Below are positions 15,752-25,221 of a stretch of DNA of 64,000 bases, in pieces. Every line of letters starts with the position of its first letter. Position 1 is the stretch's first letter. Origin of the DNA: Dietzia lutea (GTDB lineage: Bacteria; Actinomycetota; Actinomycetes; Mycobacteriales; Mycobacteriaceae); assembly GCF_003096075.1 (NCBI RefSeq), contig NZ_CP015449.1, positions 3,710,364 through 3,774,363 on the forward strand, written 5' to 3'. The position numbers and the translations under genes were made by a program. Under the pieces are notes generated by a model that had not been told where the DNA came from, ran no database searches, and worked only from the letters and a program-made list of their open reading frames with translations.

Positions 15752-17107
15752 GTGAGATCACCGACCAGCCGCCGCAGCAGAACGCCCGGACTGTCCACCG
15801 TCGCGGGTGCACTCGCCCTGGGCGTCGCGATGGCGCTGGCCCCCGCAGTCTCGCCCGCCGCCCCGGAGGCCGCCGCGCAGGGATCGTCCACCGCGCCGGA
15901 CCGCAGCGCGTTCTACACGCCGCCGGCCGACCTGCCCGCCGAGCCGGCAGCGATCATCCGCACCGAGCCCATGACCATCACGCCCAGCTTCCCCGACCTG
16001 GCGAACGGCGGTGCGCTGCCCGCCGACGCACAGCGGATGATGTACCGATCCACGGGCGCCGCGGGCGGTCCGATCGCCGTCACCGGCACGTACCTCCAGC
16101 CCAAGACCCCGTGGACCGGGCCGGGCCCGCGGCCGCTCGCCGTCGTCACGCCCGGTACGCAGGGCCAGGGCGACCAGTGCGCGCCGTCCAAGTCGATGGA
16201 GGTCGGGCTCGGCGTGCAGACCGCGCCGCCGTCGGCGGCCGCCGGCTACGCCGTGATCGACGCCCTGACGATGGTGCGGGAGGGCTTCGCCGTGGTCGTC
16301 ACCGACTACGAGGGCCTCGGCACCCCCGGCCATCACCCGTACGTCAACCGCGACTCGCAGGGCCGCTCCGCGTTGGACGCCGCGCGCGCCGCACTGCGCC
16401 TCCCGGGCACCGACCTCGCCCCCGACTCGAAGACCGTGGTCAGCGGCTACTCCCAGGGCGGTGGCGCCGCCGCGGCCGCCGGTGAGATGCAGCCGACCTA
16501 CGCGCCGGACGTCAACCTCGTGGGCATCGCCGCGGGCGCACCGCCGTCCGACATGATCGGCACGCTCGAGCGGATCGACGGCGGCCTGCTCACCGGCGCC
16601 GTGGGCTACGCGATCAACGGGATCCTGCGGGTCCACCCCGAGCTGCGGGCCGCCTTCGACCGTCAACTGAACGACGCGGGCAAGCGCATGCTCGAGGTGA
16701 CGGCAGGGCAGTGCGTCGCCGAGACCGGCTTCGCCTACGGCCTGCACCGCACCACCGAGTTCACCCGAGACGGTCGCTCCCTCGCCGACGCGGCCCGGTC
16801 CGAGCCGGAGATCATGCGCGTCCTGGAGGGCTACAACCTGGGCGACGAGGCGCCGGCCGTCCCGTCTCTCGTCCTGATCGGGCGGAACGACGACGTGGTG
16901 CCGCACGACACCGCCGTCGACCTCGTCCGGAACTGGTGCGCTCAGGGGACCACGGTCGAACTGCGCACGGCCGAGGTGCCCGCCCTGGCCCCGGGGCTGG
17001 TGATCGACCACGCGATCCCGATGCTGTCCGAGCGCGCGACCAACGCCCGCTACCTCATGGACCGGGTGCACGACCGTCCCGCACCGAACTCCTGCGGGAC
17101 CGTCTGA
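15752..17107 (+). CDS. secreted lipase/esterase (LIP/DAP2-type family), second copy
   Basis: A 451-residue protein. I chose GTG 15752 over upstream ATG 15677 because GGGGAG lies 7 nt before it and it yields a canonical signal peptide (MRSPTSRRSRTPG, then LSTVAGALALGVAMALAPAVSPAAPEAAAQ). The mature part shows the family order VVTPGTQGQGDQCAPS, FAVVVTDYEGLGTPG, GYSQGGG with Ser234, LIGRNDDVVPH (Asp) and VIDHAIP (His). It is expected to act outside the membrane on lipid esters. A strong hairpin follows the stop. Confidence 0.8.
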   Translation: MRSPTSRRSRTPGLSTVAGALALGVAMALAPAVSPAAPEAAAQGSSTAPDRSAFYTPPADLPAEPAAIIRTEPMTITPSFPDLANGGALPADAQRMMYRSTGAAGGPIAVTGTYLQPKTPWTGPGPRPLAVVTPGTQGQGDQCAPSKSMEVGLGVQTAPPSAAAGYAVIDALTMVREGFAVVVTDYEGLGTPGHHPYVNRDSQGRSALDAARAALRLPGTDLAPDSKTVVSGYSQGGGAAAAAGEMQPTYAPDVNLVGIAAGAPPSDMIGTLERIDGGLLTGAVGYAINGILRVHPELRAAFDRQLNDAGKRMLEVTAGQCVAETGFAYGLHRTTEFTRDGRSLADAARSEPEIMRVLEGYNLGDEAPAVPSLVLIGRNDDVVPHDTAVDLVRNWCAQGTTVELRTAEVPALAPGLVIDHAIPMLSERATNARYLMDRVHDRPAPNSCGTV

Positions 17108-17126
17108 CCGACGCACGCAAACGACG

Positions 17127-17154
17127 GAAGGGCCCGCCACGCGGCGGGCCCTTC
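17127..17154. terminator. bidirectional terminator
   Basis: Perfect 12-bp stem GAAGGGCCCGCC / GGCGGGCCCTTC with loop ACGC, between the convergent ends of the lipase (17107) and the SnoaL-like gene (17196). Reads CTTC or TTCC after the stem in either direction. Confidence 0.8.
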
Positions 17155-17195
17155 ACTCGTCTCCGGGCACGTCGCGACCGCGCGCCGCGGCGGTC

Positions 17196-17630
17196 TCAGG
17201 GCAGGTTGTGGTGGTACGCCTGCTGCTGCGTCAGCCGCGAGATCCGCCAGCCGGCGTCCGTCCGGACGAACTCGAGGACGTACCAGAGCCCATAGAAGAA
17301 CACCTGTTGGTCCTTCTCCTCCACGGGCCGCAGCGCCATGGGGTTGAAGCACATGCACCGGCCCGTCGCCGCGTCCCCGTCCAGGCTCACCTCGAGGTTG
17401 GCCATGAGGTGCTGCGTGGCCGCGAAGACCGGCAGCATCTCGGCCAGCCACGCGCGGATCGCCGGATAGGCGTCGTCGGGCCCACCGGAGGCCTCGTAGC
17501 TCACCCGCGCGTCCGGCGTGAAGACCCGGTCCAGACCCTCGAAGTCGCGGGAGTCGATGCAGGTCGCGTACCTGGTCATGAGGTCCTGCAGATCCCAGCG
17601 GTCGGACAACTCGACCAGTGTTCGGCTCAT
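17196..17630 (-). CDS. SnoaL-like (NTF2-fold) protein
   Basis: A 144-residue NTF2-fold protein: LSDRWDLQDLMTRYATCIDSRDFEGLDRVFTPDARVSYEASGG, AIRAWLAEML, ATQHLMANLEVSLDGDAATGRCMCFNPM and a final GWRISRLTQQQAYHHN fit the SnoaL_4-like group. The group includes dehydratases, isomerases and non-enzymatic ligand binders, so the reaction is open. It is divergent from a second SnoaL-like gene that leads an SDR operon. The gap of 23 bp is too short for two independent promoters, so their 5' ends probably overlap. Confidence 0.75.
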   Translation of the reverse strand: MSRTLVELSDRWDLQDLMTRYATCIDSRDFEGLDRVFTPDARVSYEASGGPDDAYPAIRAWLAEMLPVFAATQHLMANLEVSLDGDAATGRCMCFNPMALRPVEEKDQQVFFYGLWYVLEFVRTDAGWRISRLTQQQAYHHNLP

Positions 17631-17653
17631 GATCCCTACGCTAACGTGACCAT

Positions 17654-18184
17654 ATGCAGTACGAGGAGGAAAGGCGCGCCCGCGAGGCGATCGAGCAGCT
17701 GAAGTACCGCTACTGGCGGGCGTGCGACGCCAAGGACCCCGACGGCTTCCGCTCCTGCTTCGTGGCGACCGGCGGAGTACTCGACTTCGGCCCCCTCGGC
17801 CGGACCGACCCCGACACCATGGTCGGCATCTTCCGGCAGATCGCCCTGGCCACCGCGGCCGACGGCGGGCCCCGCATCCTCGACATGCACCACGGCTTCA
17901 TGCCCTCCATCACCGTCGAGTCGGGCGGACCGAGCAGCCCGCCCAGCCGCGCCACCGGCACGTGGACCCTGCAGTTCCGTCAGATCGACCGGGACAAGGG
18001 CACCGAGACCCTCTCCACCGGCGAGTACTCGGACGTCTACGTGATCGAGGACGACCGCTGGGTGATGGCCGAGTGCCTGTTCGCGCCCGGCTGGTCCATC
18101 ACCCGCACCCTCGACGAGGCCACCGTGACCTACCCGGAGGTCAGCGTCGTCCCGGGTGCGGCCACCGAGGGAGCCGACTCGTGA
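17654..18184 (+). CDS. SnoaL-like (NTF2-fold) protein, operon partner of SDR
   Basis: A 176-residue NTF2-like protein: AREAIEQLKYRYWRACDAKDPDGFRSCF, then MHHGFMPSITVES and the late DRWVMAECLFAPGWSI strand. It has more C-terminal tail than the 17196 protein. Its TGA overlaps the GTG of the SDR gene (18181-18184). NTF2-fold proteins beside SDRs recur in steroid, terpenoid and aromatic catabolism, but no KstR-type box is visible here. Confidence 0.7.
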   Translation: MQYEEERRAREAIEQLKYRYWRACDAKDPDGFRSCFVATGGVLDFGPLGRTDPDTMVGIFRQIALATAADGGPRILDMHHGFMPSITVESGGPSSPPSRATGTWTLQFRQIDRDKGTETLSTGEYSDVYVIEDDRWVMAECLFAPGWSITRTLDEATVTYPEVSVVPGAATEGADS

Positions 18185-19080
18185 GCGCCCGCGTCGCGCT
18201 GGTCACCGGTGGCAGCCGCGGGGTCGGCCGCGGCGTGGCCACCGCGCTCGCCGACGCGGGGTGGGATGTCTACGTCACCGGACGCTCCGCCGAGCGACTG
18301 CAGGGCACCATCGACGCAGCCGACGGCGCCCCGGGCCGGATCCGTCCACTCGAGTGCGACCACTCCCGAGACGAGGAGATCCTCGCCGTCGTCGCCCGGA
18401 TCGCCGACGAGACCGGCCGCCTGGACCTCCTGGTCAACAACGTGTGGACCAACCCCAAGGGCTTCATGGGGTTCAACGGCCGGTTCTGGGAGCGGCCCGC
18501 CACCGACTGGGACGCGCTCATGGGCGTCGGCCTGCGCGCGCACTACGTCGCGAGCTGCGAGGCCGCCAAGGTCATGGTGCCGCAGGGGTCGGGGCTGATG
18601 GTCAACATCTCGTCGTTCGGCTCGCGCGCGCCGTTCCACACCGTCCTCTACGGCATGAGCAAGACCGCCCTGGACAAGATGGCCTCCGACATGGCGCACG
18701 AGCTCGCCGGCACCGGCGTGTCCACCCTGTCCCTGTGGCTCGGTCTCATCCGCACCGAGCTGCTGCTGTCCACCGGCATGGAGGACTTCAACGGCTTCCC
18801 CCTGGCCCGCGCCGAGGACCCCACGTTCGTCGGCCGCGTCATCGCCGCCCTCGCCGACGACCCCGACCTCGCGGGTATGAGCGGCTCGACCGTCATCACG
18901 GCCGAGTACGGTCGCGAGAAAGGCATCCGGAACGACGACGGCGAGGTGCCGCTCTCGCACCGGGGTGCCTTCGGCGGGGGCCCGCTCTTCCCGCCCGTGA
19001 CGGACGAGCAGCTGGGGATCGAGACAGTGGACGAGGTGGCCGCGGCGGGCGGACACAACGGATTCACCAAGGAGGGTTGA
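18181..19080 (+). CDS. short-chain dehydrogenase, DHRS1-like
   Basis: A 299-residue SDR with VALVTGGSRGVGRGVA near the N terminus, LVNNVW in place of NNAG, and catalytic Ser/Tyr/Lys in NISSFGS and YGMSK. The segment FWERPATDWDALMGVGLRAHY and the LSLWLGLIRTELL run resemble the DHRS1 subgroup, which reduces steroid and retinoid ketones in animals. The bacterial substrate is unknown. It forms an operon with the SnoaL-like gene upstream and the membrane protein directly downstream (ATG at 19081, no gap). Confidence 0.8.
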   Translation: MSARVALVTGGSRGVGRGVATALADAGWDVYVTGRSAERLQGTIDAADGAPGRIRPLECDHSRDEEILAVVARIADETGRLDLLVNNVWTNPKGFMGFNGRFWERPATDWDALMGVGLRAHYVASCEAAKVMVPQGSGLMVNISSFGSRAPFHTVLYGMSKTALDKMASDMAHELAGTGVSTLSLWLGLIRTELLLSTGMEDFNGFPLARAEDPTFVGRVIAALADDPDLAGMSGSTVITAEYGREKGIRNDDGEVPLSHRGAFGGGPLFPPVTDEQLGIETVDEVAAAGGHNGFTKEG

Positions 19081-19470
19081 ATGACATCCGCCGAGTTCGG
19101 GGAGATCAACGACCCGCTCGAACGACTGGAGCGGAACGAGCGTCAGGGCAACCAGGCGTTCCGGTTCGTATTGCTGTCCACACTCGCGGTCGTGGTGCTG
19201 GCCGTGGTGATCGTGCTGATCCGCGGCGGCATCGGGGACGAGTGCGTCGACCAGGGTGCGCTGTGCCTGACCTCCGACCGCGTCGAGGTGGTCATCATCC
19301 CGCTGCTGCTGTCGATCGTGCTGGCCATCACGTCCGCCGTGAAGACGTACCGGCGGTGGCAGGCGCGGATCCGCTGGCGGCCGTGGCTGTACGCGACCTA
19401 CGCGATGTGGATGGTCACCACCGCGTACCTGCTGATCTCGTCCTCGGCGGTGTTCGTCCAGCGGGGCTGA
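19081..19470 (+). CDS. small membrane protein, unknown function
   Basis: A 129-residue protein with an acidic/basic N-terminal tail (~30 residues) and three predicted membrane segments: FVLLSTLAVVVLAVVIVLI, VVIIPLLLSIVLAITSAV and WLYATYAMWMVTTAYLLI. Two cysteines (DECVDQGALC) lie in the loop after TM1, probably outside, and could form a disulfide. No family recognised. It starts at the base after the SDR stop codon, so it is probably co-translated. Confidence 0.65.
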   Translation: MTSAEFGEINDPLERLERNERQGNQAFRFVLLSTLAVVVLAVVIVLIRGGIGDECVDQGALCLTSDRVEVVIIPLLLSIVLAITSAVKTYRRWQARIRWRPWLYATYAMWMVTTAYLLISSSAVFVQRG

Positions 19471-19521
19471 GCCGCGCACGGCCCCGACGCCCCGGCACCC
19501 CGCCGGCGCCCCGCCGGCACC

Positions 19522-19599
19522 CCGAAATCCGCTACCCTCCCTCCGGATCTGCTACTCCCCTACGAGTAGCGGATCCCGATTCCGCGTAGCGGATTTCGG
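19522..19599. terminator. nested double hairpin, bidirectional terminator / palindromic repeat
   Basis: Outer arms CCGAAATCCGCTAC (19522-19535) and GTAGCGGATTTCGG (19586-19599) are a perfect 14-bp inverted repeat. Inside, GGATCTGCTACTC (19545-19557) pairs with GAGTAGCGGATCC (19564-19576), with one wobble pair. The word ATCCGCTAC thus recurs four times in alternating orientation. It sits between the convergent membrane-protein and leuS genes. Confidence 0.7.
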
Positions 19600-19641
19600 C
19601 GCGCTGACGCGGCCGCGGCCGCGTCGGGGTCAGCGTCAGGC

Positions 19642-22600
19642 TCAGGGCACGATGTTGACCATCTTGCCCGGCACCACGATCACCTTCTTGGGCGCGGCGC
19701 CGCCAAGGTTCTCCTGCACCTTGGCGTCGGCCAGGGCGGCGGCCTCGACGTCGACCGGCGAGGCGTCGGCGGGCACGGTGATGCGCGAGCGCACCTTGCC
19801 CTTGATCTGGACCGGGTACTCGACCGAGTCCTCGACCAGGTACGACTCGTCGAAGGTCGGGAACGGGCCGTGGGCCAGCGAGCCGGTGTGCCCGAGCCGG
19901 GTCCACAGCTCCTCGGCGAGGTGCGGCGCGACGGGCGCGACCATGAGGACCAGCGGCTCGACGACCGAGCGCGGGGCGCCCGGGCCCTCGGTGGGGTACG
20001 CCTTGGTCAGGGTGTTGACGTACTCGATGAGCTTGGCGATCGCGGTGTTGTCGCGCAGGCCGGCGTAGTCGTCGCGGACACCGGCGATGGTGCGGTGCAG
20101 CGCCTTGAGCACGTCCTCGCCGGGCTCGGCGTCGGTCACCCGGACCTCGCCGGTGGACTCGTCGATCACCACACGCCACAGCCGCTGCAGGAAGCGGTGG
20201 GCGCCCACGACGTCCTTGGTGGCCCAGGGGCGCGAGGTGTCGAGCGGGCCCATGGACATCTCGTACACGCGCAGCGTGTCGGCGCCGTAGGAGTCGCAGA
20301 TCTCGTCCGGGGAGACGGAGTTCTTGAGCGACTTGCCCATCTTCCCGTACTCCTGGAACACCTCGATCTCGGCGGCGTCCGCGCCGGCGGAGGCGTCGGT
20401 CCAGTAGTACTTCCCGTCGCGCTCGGTCACCTCGGCCGCGGGGACGTAGACGCCCCGGGAGTCGGTGTAGGCGTAGGCCTGGATGTAGCCCTGGTTGTAG
20501 AGACGCCGGTAGGGCTCCTCGCTGGTGACGTGGCCGAGGTCGAACAGGACCTTGTGCCAGAAGCGCGAGTACAGCAGGTGGAGCACGGCGTGCTCGACGC
20601 CACCGACGTAGAGGTCGACGCCGCCCGGGTCGTCGGGGCCGTGGATGACGGGCCGGGGCCCGGTCCAGTAGCGCTCGTTCTCGATCGCGCACAGCTGCTC
20701 GGAGTTGGTGGGGTCGATGTAGCGCAGCTGGTACCAGCTGGAGCCGGCCCAGTTGGGCATGACGTTGGCGTCACGCGTGTAGGTCTGCAGACCGTCGCCG
20801 AGGTCGAGCTCGACGGTCATCCACTCGGTGGCCTTGGCCAGCGGTGGGGACGGCACCGAGTCGGCGTCGTCGGGGTCGAACGAGACGGGCTTGTAGTCCT
20901 CGACCTCGGGCAGCTCGACGGGCAGCATCTCCTCGGGCAGCGCGTGGGGCACGCCGTCGGAGTCGTACACCACCGGGAACGGCTCGCCCCAGTAGCGCTG
21001 GCGGGCGAACAGCCAGTCGCGCAGTTTGTACTGGACCGTCCCCTCGCCGGTGCCCTCCCCCTCGAGCCAGGCGATGGTGGCGGCCTTGGCCTCGTCCACG
21101 CCCAGGCCGTCGAGGGACAGACCCTCGTCGTTGGTGGAGTTCACCGCGACGCCGTCGCCGGCGTAGGCCTCGGCCTGCACGTCGAGCTCGCGCCCGTCGG
21201 CGGGGGCCACGACCTGCCGGATGGGCAGCCCGAACGCCACGGCGAACTCGTGGTCGCGCGCGTCGTGGCCGGGCACGGCCATGATGGCGCCGGTGCCGTA
21301 CCCCATGAGGACGTAGTCGGCGACGAACACCGGGACCTGCTCGCCGTTGACCGGGTTGACGGCGTAGGCGCCGGTGAAGACGCCGGTCTTGTCCTTGTTC
21401 TCCTGGCGCTCGAGCTCGGACTTCATGGACGCGGCGCGCCGGTAGGCGAACACGGCCTCGGCGGGCGAGGAGTGGCCGCCGGTCCAGCGCGGGTCGAGGC
21501 CGCCGGGGGTCGCCTCGCCGGGGGCCGAGCCGGGCGCGCCGGCCGGGACCTCGGGCCAGAACGGCCCGGCGAGCTCGGCGACCAGCGGGTGCTCGGGCGA
21601 CAGGACCATGTAGGTGGCGCCGAAGAGGGTGTCGGGACGGGTGGTGAACACCTCGATGGACTGGTCGGCCACGGCGAACCGGACGCGGGCGCCCTGCGAG
21701 CGGCCGATCCAGTTGCGCTGCATGGCCTTGACCTTGTCGGTCCAGTCGAGCCGGTCGAGGTCGTCCACGAGGCGGTCGGCGTAGGCGGTGATCCGCATCA
21801 TCCACTGGCTGAGGTTCTTGCGGAAGACGGGGAAGTTGCCGCGCTCGGAGCGTCCCTCGGCGGTGACCTCCTCGTTGGCCAGGACGGTGCCCAGGCCGGG
21901 GCACCAGTTGACCGTGGAGTCGGAGAGGTAGACCAGGCGGTGGGCGTCGAGGACCTTCTCCTGCTCGGCGCGCGTCAGCTCGCCCCAGGTGCGGCCGGCG
22001 AGGTCGGCGGCGAGATCGGCGGGCAGCCCGGCGGCCAGCGGGCGGACGTCGGAGGCGAACTGCTCGACGAGCTCGGCGATGGGCCGGGCGCGGCCGGTGC
22101 GGGTGGGGTGGTCTCCGCCGTCAACTGTGCGGGCGGGGGCGTCGGGGTCGTACCAGGAGCCGTGGATCTGCAGGAAGATCCACTGGGTCCAGCGGTAGAA
22201 CTCGGTGTCGGTCGTGGCGAAGACGCGGCGGCGGTCGTGCCCCAGCCCGAGCCGACCGAGCTGGCGCTCCATGTTGGCGATGTTGGTCTCGGTGGTCACG
22301 CGCGGGTGCTGTCCGGTCTGGACGGCGTACTGCTCGGCGGGCAGGCCGAACGCGTCGTAGCCGAGGGTGTGCAGCACGTTGGTGCCGAGCATCCGGTTGT
22401 AGCGGGCGAACACGTCGGTCGCGATGTAGCCCAGCGGGTGGCCGACGTGCAGCCCGGCGCCGGACGGGTAGGGGAACATGTCCTGGACGAAGAGCTTGTC
22501 CGCGGGCAGGTCACCGTCGGGCGCGGCCAGCGGGCCGACGGGGTTGGGCGCCTCGAACGTGCCGCGCTCGGACCATTCGCGCTGCCAGCGGGACTCGATC

Positions 22601-22719
22601 TCCCCGGCGAGCGCCGCGCCGTAGCGGTGGGCAGGCCCGGCCTCGGGCTGGGTCCCGCTCCCGGACGCCGCCGCGGTCTCGGGCTGCACGCCGGTGGCGC
22701 TCTGGTCGCTGCTGCTCAC
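19642..22719 (-). CDS. leuS: leucyl-tRNA synthetase
   Basis: A 1025-residue class Ia synthetase that charges tRNA-Leu. The HIGH motif is HVGH at residues 91-94 ([16 protein letters not shown]). The CP1 editing domain shows [21 protein letters not shown] and [12 protein letters not shown]. The KMSKS loop is KMGKS near residue 795 ([18 protein letters not shown]), a usual actinobacterial variant. The start adds a ~35-residue Ser/Ala/Gln-rich tail before the catalytic core. A hairpin at 22812-22849 separates it from doxX upstream. I saw no T-box or attenuator in the leader. Confidence 0.97.
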   Translation of the reverse strand: MSSSDQSATGVQPETAAASGSGTQPEAGPAHRYGAALAGEIESRWQREWSERGTFEAPNPVGPLAAPDGDLPADKLFVQDMFPYPSGAGLHVGHPLGYIATDVFARYNRMLGTNVLHTLGYDAFGLPAEQYAVQTGQHPRVTTETNIANMERQLGRLGLGHDRRRVFATTDTEFYRWTQWIFLQIHGSWYDPDAPARTVDGGDHPTRTGRARPIAELVEQFASDVRPLAAGLPADLAADLAGRTWGELTRAEQEKVLDAHRLVYLSDSTVNWCPGLGTVLANEEVTAEGRSERGNFPVFRKNLSQWMMRITAYADRLVDDLDRLDWTDKVKAMQRNWIGRSQGARVRFAVADQSIEVFTTRPDTLFGATYMVLSPEHPLVAELAGPFWPEVPAGAPGSAPGEATPGGLDPRWTGGHSSPAEAVFAYRRAASMKSELERQENKDKTGVFTGAYAVNPVNGEQVPVFVADYVLMGYGTGAIMAVPGHDARDHEFAVAFGLPIRQVVAPADGRELDVQAEAYAGDGVAVNSTNDEGLSLDGLGVDEAKAATIAWLEGEGTGEGTVQYKLRDWLFARQRYWGEPFPVVYDSDGVPHALPEEMLPVELPEVEDYKPVSFDPDDADSVPSPPLAKATEWMTVELDLGDGLQTYTRDANVMPNWAGSSWYQLRYIDPTNSEQLCAIENERYWTGPRPVIHGPDDPGGVDLYVGGVEHAVLHLLYSRFWHKVLFDLGHVTSEEPYRRLYNQGYIQAYAYTDSRGVYVPAAEVTERDGKYYWTDASAGADAAEIEVFQEYGKMGKSLKNSVSPDEICDSYGADTLRVYEMSMGPLDTSRPWATKDVVGAHRFLQRLWRVVIDESTGEVRVTDAEPGEDVLKALHRTIAGVRDDYAGLRDNTAIAKLIEYVNTLTKAYPTEGPGAPRSVVEPLVLMVAPVAPHLAEELWTRLGHTGSLAHGPFPTFDESYLVEDSVEYPVQIKGKVRSRITVPADASPVDVEAAALADAKVQENLGGAAPKKVIVVPGKMVNIVP

Positions 22720-22811
22720 GTCGTCTGCTCTCCCCTGGTCTCGCCGGTGCCCACACGCAGGCCGTGTCCAGCCTAAACCCTGCCCGGGGTGGGGCCGCGT
22801 CAGCGTGGGGA

Positions 22812-22849
22812 CCGCGCGGCCGGACGGGTGGTCACGTCCGGCCGCGCGG
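22812..22849 (-). terminator. hairpin terminator of doxX-like gene
   Basis: Perfect 14-bp arms CCGCGCGGCCGGAC / GTCCGGCCGCGCGG with a 10-nt loop, 73 bp beyond the DoxX stop and upstream of leuS. Confidence 0.7.
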
Positions 22850-22921
22850 GGCCGTGGGCGCCGGGCCGCACCGCCACGGGGGTGGCGCGGGCCAGGCTGG
22901 CGCCGCTCGGGGCGGCGGGGG

Positions 22922-23392
22922 TCAGGCCGTGGCCGCGCGCCGACCGGCGAGCACGGCGTCGACGCTGTAGCGCCCGGGGCCGACCAGTCCGAAGACCGCG
23001 GCGGCGAGCCCGACCACCGCGACCAGCTCCCAGCCGTTCTCGGCGACGTAGACGCCGGAGCCGATGTGGACCGTGAAGAACGCGCCGATCATGACGACGA
23101 CGACGAGGACGGCCACCACGGGCGTGAGCAGGCCCAGGATGAGCAGGATGCCTCCTACGAGCTCGATCGCACCCACGACGGCGGCGGCGGCAGCGCCACC
23201 CGGCACGCCGACCGAGTCGAAGAAGGCGCCGGTGCCGTCGATGCCGTTGATGGCGAACTTCTCCCAGCCGTGGGCGATGAGCACCACGCCCAGAAGGGCG
23301 CGGGTGAGGAGCAGGCCCGCGTCGCGGACAACGGCAGGGACGGGAAGCAGCCGGCTGTCGGCGGCCTCGGGACGGGTGACGGTCGTGGTCAT
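22922..23392 (-). CDS. DoxX family membrane protein
   Basis: A 156-residue protein with four membrane helices: [20 protein letters not shown] (typical DoxX TM1 with HGWEK), [42 protein letters not shown] and [19 protein letters not shown]. In mycobacteria a DoxX protein works with superoxide dismutase in a membrane oxidoreductase complex; no such partner is seen here. It is divergent from a MarR gene; promoter elements are at 23425-23454. Confidence 0.85.
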   Translation of the reverse strand: MTTTVTRPEAADSRLLPVPAVVRDAGLLLTRALLGVVLIAHGWEKFAINGIDGTGAFFDSVGVPGGAAAAAVVGAIELVGGILLILGLLTPVVAVLVVVVMIGAFFTVHIGSGVYVAENGWELVAVVGLAAAVFGLVGPGRYSVDAVLAGRRAATA

Positions 23393-23424
23393 GGGAACCC
23401 TCTCGGTAGGTGATACGGCACATA

Positions 23425-23454
23425 TTTGTACCCACCCGCTACGTGTCGTGTCAA
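23425..23454 (-). promoter_or_regulatory. promoter of doxX-like gene
   Basis: On the minus strand TTGACA (23449-23454), an 18-nt spacer and TACAAA (23425-23430) make a good sigma-A type promoter 32 bp before the DoxX start. It lies next to the promoter of the divergent MarR gene, so MarR binding could affect both. Confidence 0.65.
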
Positions 23455-23463
23455 CTACGCCGC

Positions 23464-23469
23464 TATAGT
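23464..23469 (+). promoter_or_regulatory. -10 element for a leaderless MarR transcript
   Basis: TATAGT is followed by six bases and then ATG 23476, so transcription would begin at or near the A of the start codon. GGAG lies only 2 bases from the ATG, too close for a normal ribosome site, supporting leaderless translation. Confidence 0.55.
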
Positions 23470-23475
23470 GGAGCT

Positions 23476-23991
23476 ATGGCAGATCAGGCTCGGAACCACC
23501 AGGTGCGATGGCTGGACAGCGAGGAGAAGGCCCTGTGGCGGGACTACCTCGCCGTCCAGGGCCGCCTCCACCTGGAGATCCAGCGGGACCTCAAGGCGTC
23601 CTCCGACCTGACCGAGCCCGAGTTCGAGGTCCTCGTGTATCTCAGCGAGGCGGACGGCCCGCAGCGCATGACCGCCCTGGCCGACGTCCTGCTGTGGGAG
23701 CGCAGCCGGCTCTCGCACCAGGTGAGCCGCATGATCAAGCGCGGCCTCGTGCAGCGCACCGCCTGCCCGGATGACGGCCGGGGCGCGTTCGTCTCCGCCA
23801 CCGACGAGGGAATGCGGGCGATCGAACAGGCCGCCCCGGACCACGTGGCCACGGTGCGTCGCGAGTTCCTCGACCGCCTCAGTGAGGACGACAAGCGGGA
23901 ACTCGCCCGACTTCTCGCGAAGGTGCGGGGTGTCGACGGGGTCGAGACGAATCGGCGATCCGCCGGCGCGGGCGTACCCTCAGGGGCGTGA
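23476..23991 (+). CDS. MarR-family transcriptional regulator
   Basis: A 171-residue winged-helix protein: DLTEPEFEVLVYLSEADGPQRMTALADVLLWERSRLSHQVSRMIKRGLVQRTACPDDGRGAFVSATDEG covers helix-turn-helix and wing. Divergent from doxX, which it may regulate (inference). The TGA overlaps the GTG of the SdpI-like gene (23988-23991), so that membrane protein is in its operon. Confidence 0.85.
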   Translation: MADQARNHQVRWLDSEEKALWRDYLAVQGRLHLEIQRDLKASSDLTEPEFEVLVYLSEADGPQRMTALADVLLWERSRLSHQVSRMIKRGLVQRTACPDDGRGAFVSATDEGMRAIEQAAPDHVATVRREFLDRLSEDDKRELARLLAKVRGVDGVETNRRSAGAGVPSGA

Positions 23992-24575
23992 ACGCAGTGC
24001 TCGTGGTGGTCATGGTGCTCCTCGGGGGGCTCGCGCTCGTGGTCGGCGGCACCGGGCTGGCGGGCCTCCTCGGCCGACTCCCCGGCAACGGCGTCCTCGG
24101 CGTACGCACGCCCGAGACCCGGCGCTCCCCCGAGGCGTGGGAGCTCGCCAACCGGGCCGCCGGACCCGCGTTTCTCGGCTCCGGTCTCGTGCTCCTGCTC
24201 GGTGCGCTCGCCCTGGGACTGATCGGCGGATGGGTGGGCGGCCTCGTCGTCGTCGTCGCCGTGGTCGGTTCCCTCGCCCTGCTCAGCGTCGCCGGCCTCG
24301 CCGGGGCACGCGCGGCGGCCATGTGGGACGCCACCCGCGGTGACGTGGGCGGATGCGGCTGCGGCCCCGACGGCTGCGGAGGCCACTCCGGCGCGGACGC
24401 CGCGGACACCGGCTGCGCGAGCGGCTCCTCCGGCGACTCCCCCGCCGGCACCTGCGCCCCCGCCGACGCGGGGTCCGGCGCCCCCGGCGACCCCGCCGCC
24501 GACTGCGGCGTCACCGGCGGATGCGGCTCGTGCGCCCTCCACGGCATGTGCGAGACGGAGAGCGCCACCCGCTGA
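23988..24575 (+). CDS. SdpI-like membrane protein with Cys-rich tail
   Basis: A 195-residue protein. Residues 1-115 are SdpI-like: three hydrophobic helices with LPGNGVLGVRTPETRRSPEAWELANRAAGP between the first and second, the family signature. Residues ~118-190 form a tail with about ten Cys in Cys/Gly/Asp clusters (GGCGCGPDGCGGH, GGCGSCALHGMC), which I have not seen in SdpI proteins and which could bind a metal or form disulfides. GTG overlaps the MarR stop. SdpI is the immunity/signalling protein for the SdpC toxin in Bacillus; no toxin gene is nearby. Confidence 0.7.
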   Translation: MNAVLVVVMVLLGGLALVVGGTGLAGLLGRLPGNGVLGVRTPETRRSPEAWELANRAAGPAFLGSGLVLLLGALALGLIGGWVGGLVVVVAVVGSLALLSVAGLAGARAAAMWDATRGDVGGCGCGPDGCGGHSGADAADTGCASGSSGDSPAGTCAPADAGSGAPGDPAADCGVTGGCGSCALHGMCETESATR

Positions 24576-24651
24576 GCGGACCGGTGGCCCGGCCCCCCGG
24601 TCGCCCCTACGGTGTGGGACACATCAGTCACCACCGTGGAAGGAGACCGAC

Positions 24652-25221
24652 ATGGCCGCCACAGACACGACCCGGGACGTCACCGAGATCCTCACCGCCG
24701 ATCACCGCGAGATGATCGAGCTCCTCGACCAGATCGAGGCCACCACCGACCCCGCCGAGCGTCGCGCCCTCGCCGACGCCGTCACCGCCGAGGTCATGCG
24801 CCACTCCGTGGCCGAGGAGATGTTCGTCTACCCCGTCATGGAACGTGAGATCCCCGGAGGCAAGGACGAGGTCGAGCACGACAAGGAAGAGCACGACGAA
24901 ATCGTCGTGGTGATGAAGAAGCTCGAGAACGTCGACGCGCAGGAGGCCGAGTTCATGGGCCTCGTCCGCGAACTCAAGGGCCTGCTCGACCACCACGCCG
25001 ACGACGAGGAATCCGACCAGTTCCCCAAGCTGCGCGAGCACCTGTCGAAGGACACGCTGCTGGACATGGGCCGCAAGGTCGAGGCCGCCAAGCAGGTCGC
25101 CCCCACGCGGCCGCACCCCAGCGCCCCCCACTCCGAGCTGTTCCACAAGACGGTCGGCGCGGGCGTCGGGATGGTCGACCGGCTGCGTGACGCGCTGAGC
25201 GGGCGGATGAAGAACACCTGA
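24652..25221 (+). CDS. hemerythrin (HHE) domain protein
   Basis: A 189-residue four-helix protein with hemerythrin-type ligands: ADHREM (His18), MRHSVAEEMFVYP (His51 and nearby Glu), EHDKEEHDEI and LLDHHADDEESDQFPKL. A di-iron site binding oxygen, NO or peroxide is expected. The last ~50 residues are an extra tail with His-Pro and a short amphipathic segment. Ribosome site AAGGAG precedes ATG. The 76-bp gap from the SdpI-like gene suggests either an operon or its own promoter. Confidence 0.85.
   Translation: MAATDTTRDVTEILTADHREMIELLDQIEATTDPAERRALADAVTAEVMRHSVAEEMFVYPVMEREIPGGKDEVEHDKEEHDEIVVVMKKLENVDAQEAEFMGLVRELKGLLDHHADDEESDQFPKLREHLSKDTLLDMGRKVEAAKQVAPTRPHPSAPHSELFHKTVGAGVGMVDRLRDALSGRMKNT

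Noticed and set aside
19870..22776. 968-codon open frame on the plus strand opposite leuS
   Set aside because: It is a shadow of leuS caused by high GC; low-complexity Val/Gly/Asp/Leu composition and no family motifs, while the opposite strand has all LeuRS signatures.
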